This document shows, piece after piece, positions 22,117-22,735 of a stretch of 22,735 nucleotides of DNA. The notes beneath the pieces were generated by a model. It saw only the letters and a program-made list of their open reading frames with translations. It made no database searches and was not told the origin of the DNA. Source of the stretch: CAYRUP01 sp964578975 (GTDB lineage Bacteria; Pseudomonadota; Gammaproteobacteria; DSM-16500); NCBI GenBank assembly GCA_964578975.1, contig CAZOFA010000035.1:1-22735 (forward strand). Reading direction: 5' to 3'. The translations under genes and the position numbers were made by a program. Every line of letters starts with the position of its first letter. Position 1 is the stretch's first letter.

Positions 22117-22735
22117 ATGACCACCAATCAACACATTAAAAATATCGTCAATCAAAATTATCAATATGGGTTTGTCACCACGATTGAATCAGATTCTTTC
22201 GCCCCGGGATTGTCAGAAGACATCATCCGCAAAATTTCTCAATTGAAAAATGAACCGGAATTTATGTTGCAGTGGCGTTTACGTGCGTATCAATACTGGT
22301 TAACACTATCACCACCACAATGGGCACATCTGCATTATCCCGACATCGATTATCAAAAAATTATTTATTACTCGGCACCCAAAGTAAAAAAAGATGCGCC
22401 GAAAAGTTTAGACGAAGTGGATCCTAAATTACTCGAAACGTATAAAAAACTCGGCATTCCGTTGCATGAACAAGGTCGTTTGGCCGGTGTCGCGGTGGAT
22501 GCAGTGTTTGATAGTGTGTCGGTGGCCACGACTTTTAAAAGTAAATTAGCGGAAGCCGGTGTTATTTTCTGTTCGTTCTCAGAGGCGGTACAAAAACATC
22601 CTGAGCTCATTGAAAAATATTTAGGAACGGTGGTGCCCTATCGCGATAATTTTTTCGCGAGTTTAAATTCAGCGGTATTTAGCGATGGTTCATTTGTGTA
22701 TGTGCCGAAAGGCGTGCGTTGTCCGATGGAATTAT
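22117..22735 (+). CDS. sufB: Fe-S cluster assembly scaffold SufB (3' truncated by the window)
   Basis: The first 206 residues are present and the frame runs open to the window edge. They begin MTTNQHIKNIVNQNYQYGF and include LKNEPEFMLQWRLRAYQYW, YYSAPK, LGIPLHEQGRLAGVAVDAVFDS, VPYRDNFFASLNSAVFSDGS and VPKGVRCPMEL. All are signature SufB segments. SufB forms the SufBC2D scaffold on which Fe-S clusters are built. The start is one base after the regulator stop, so the two are co-translated, and sufC, sufD and sufS would be expected beyond the window. Confidence 0.95.
   Translation, partial: MTTNQHIKNIVNQNYQYGFVTTIESDSFAPGLSEDIIRKISQLKNEPEFMLQWRLRAYQYWLTLSPPQWAHLHYPDIDYQKIIYYSAPKVKKDAPKSLDEVDPKLLETYKKLGIPLHEQGRLAGVAVDAVFDSVSVATTFKSKLAEAGVIFCSFSEAVQKHPELIEKYLGTVVPYRDNFFASLNSAVFSDGSFVYVPKGVRCPMEL

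Noticed and set aside
22368..22610. A minus-strand frame near the window end
   Set aside because: It is antisense to sufB, whose plus-strand reading matches the family closely.
1..22735. tRNA or rRNA genes
   Set aside because: I saw no tRNA-like T-loop (GTTCGAATC-type) with cloverleaf partners and no rRNA sequence. A tRNAscan and Infernal run would be needed to be certain.

Overview
The window reads as a chromosomal segment of a Legionellales-like gammaproteobacterium (Coxiella/Legionella/Berkiella/Aquicella relatives), about 40% GC by eye. This placement is inferred. It rests on the gammaproteobacterial rpmH-rnpA-yidD-yidC-mnmE block, a FolK-FolP fusion, an Rrf2-SufB pair, a leucine-rich-repeat protein, and several proteins resembling secreted effectors. 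No marker in the window settles the genus.

Layout. (1) Positions 1-3003, plus strand: an SDR-DoxX membrane protein and a DUF2269-type membrane protein, then two tandem paralogous small proteins of unknown function whose N-termini resemble mitochondrial presequences. (2) 3075-7903: the penicillin-binding protein DacB (minus), divergent from two tiny genes. A secreted LRR protein, a secreted GH18 chitinase-like protein (minus) and an unknown 123-residue protein follow. (3) 8066-15352, all minus: one long co-directional block, rpmH-rnpA-yidD-yidC-mnmE-ruvX-dsbB-exported protein-cystathionine beta-synthase-cystathionine gamma-lyase. It has very short gaps or overlaps and a near-consensus promoter ahead of rpmH. 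It joins ribosome, RNase P, membrane insertion and tRNA modification genes to disulfide formation and reverse transsulfuration. (4) 15427-16289: a RelB/RelE-like toxin-antitoxin pair with a 10-bp-periodic operator, then an AT-rich gap with several near-consensus DnaA boxes. This gap is a candidate oriC, although dnaA is not next to it. (5) 16290-21542: folC (plus) converging on a minus-strand unit of HAD-like unknown protein, aldo/keto reductase, folB and folKP. (6) 21660-end: an IscR-like Rrf2 regulator and sufB, which runs off the window.

The clearest unusual theme is palindromic repeats. At least two families lie between genes (5159-5181, 7921-8023) or have been taken into reading frames. 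One forms part of the MnmE G domain (12005-12043). One provides the C-termini of both FolC and FolKP, on opposite strands (17525-17582). I did not find an obvious multi-gene system of a new kind. The best leads for undescribed biology are the tandem paralogs at 1906-3003, the HAD-like protein at 20190-21542 and the repeat-derived protein segments.
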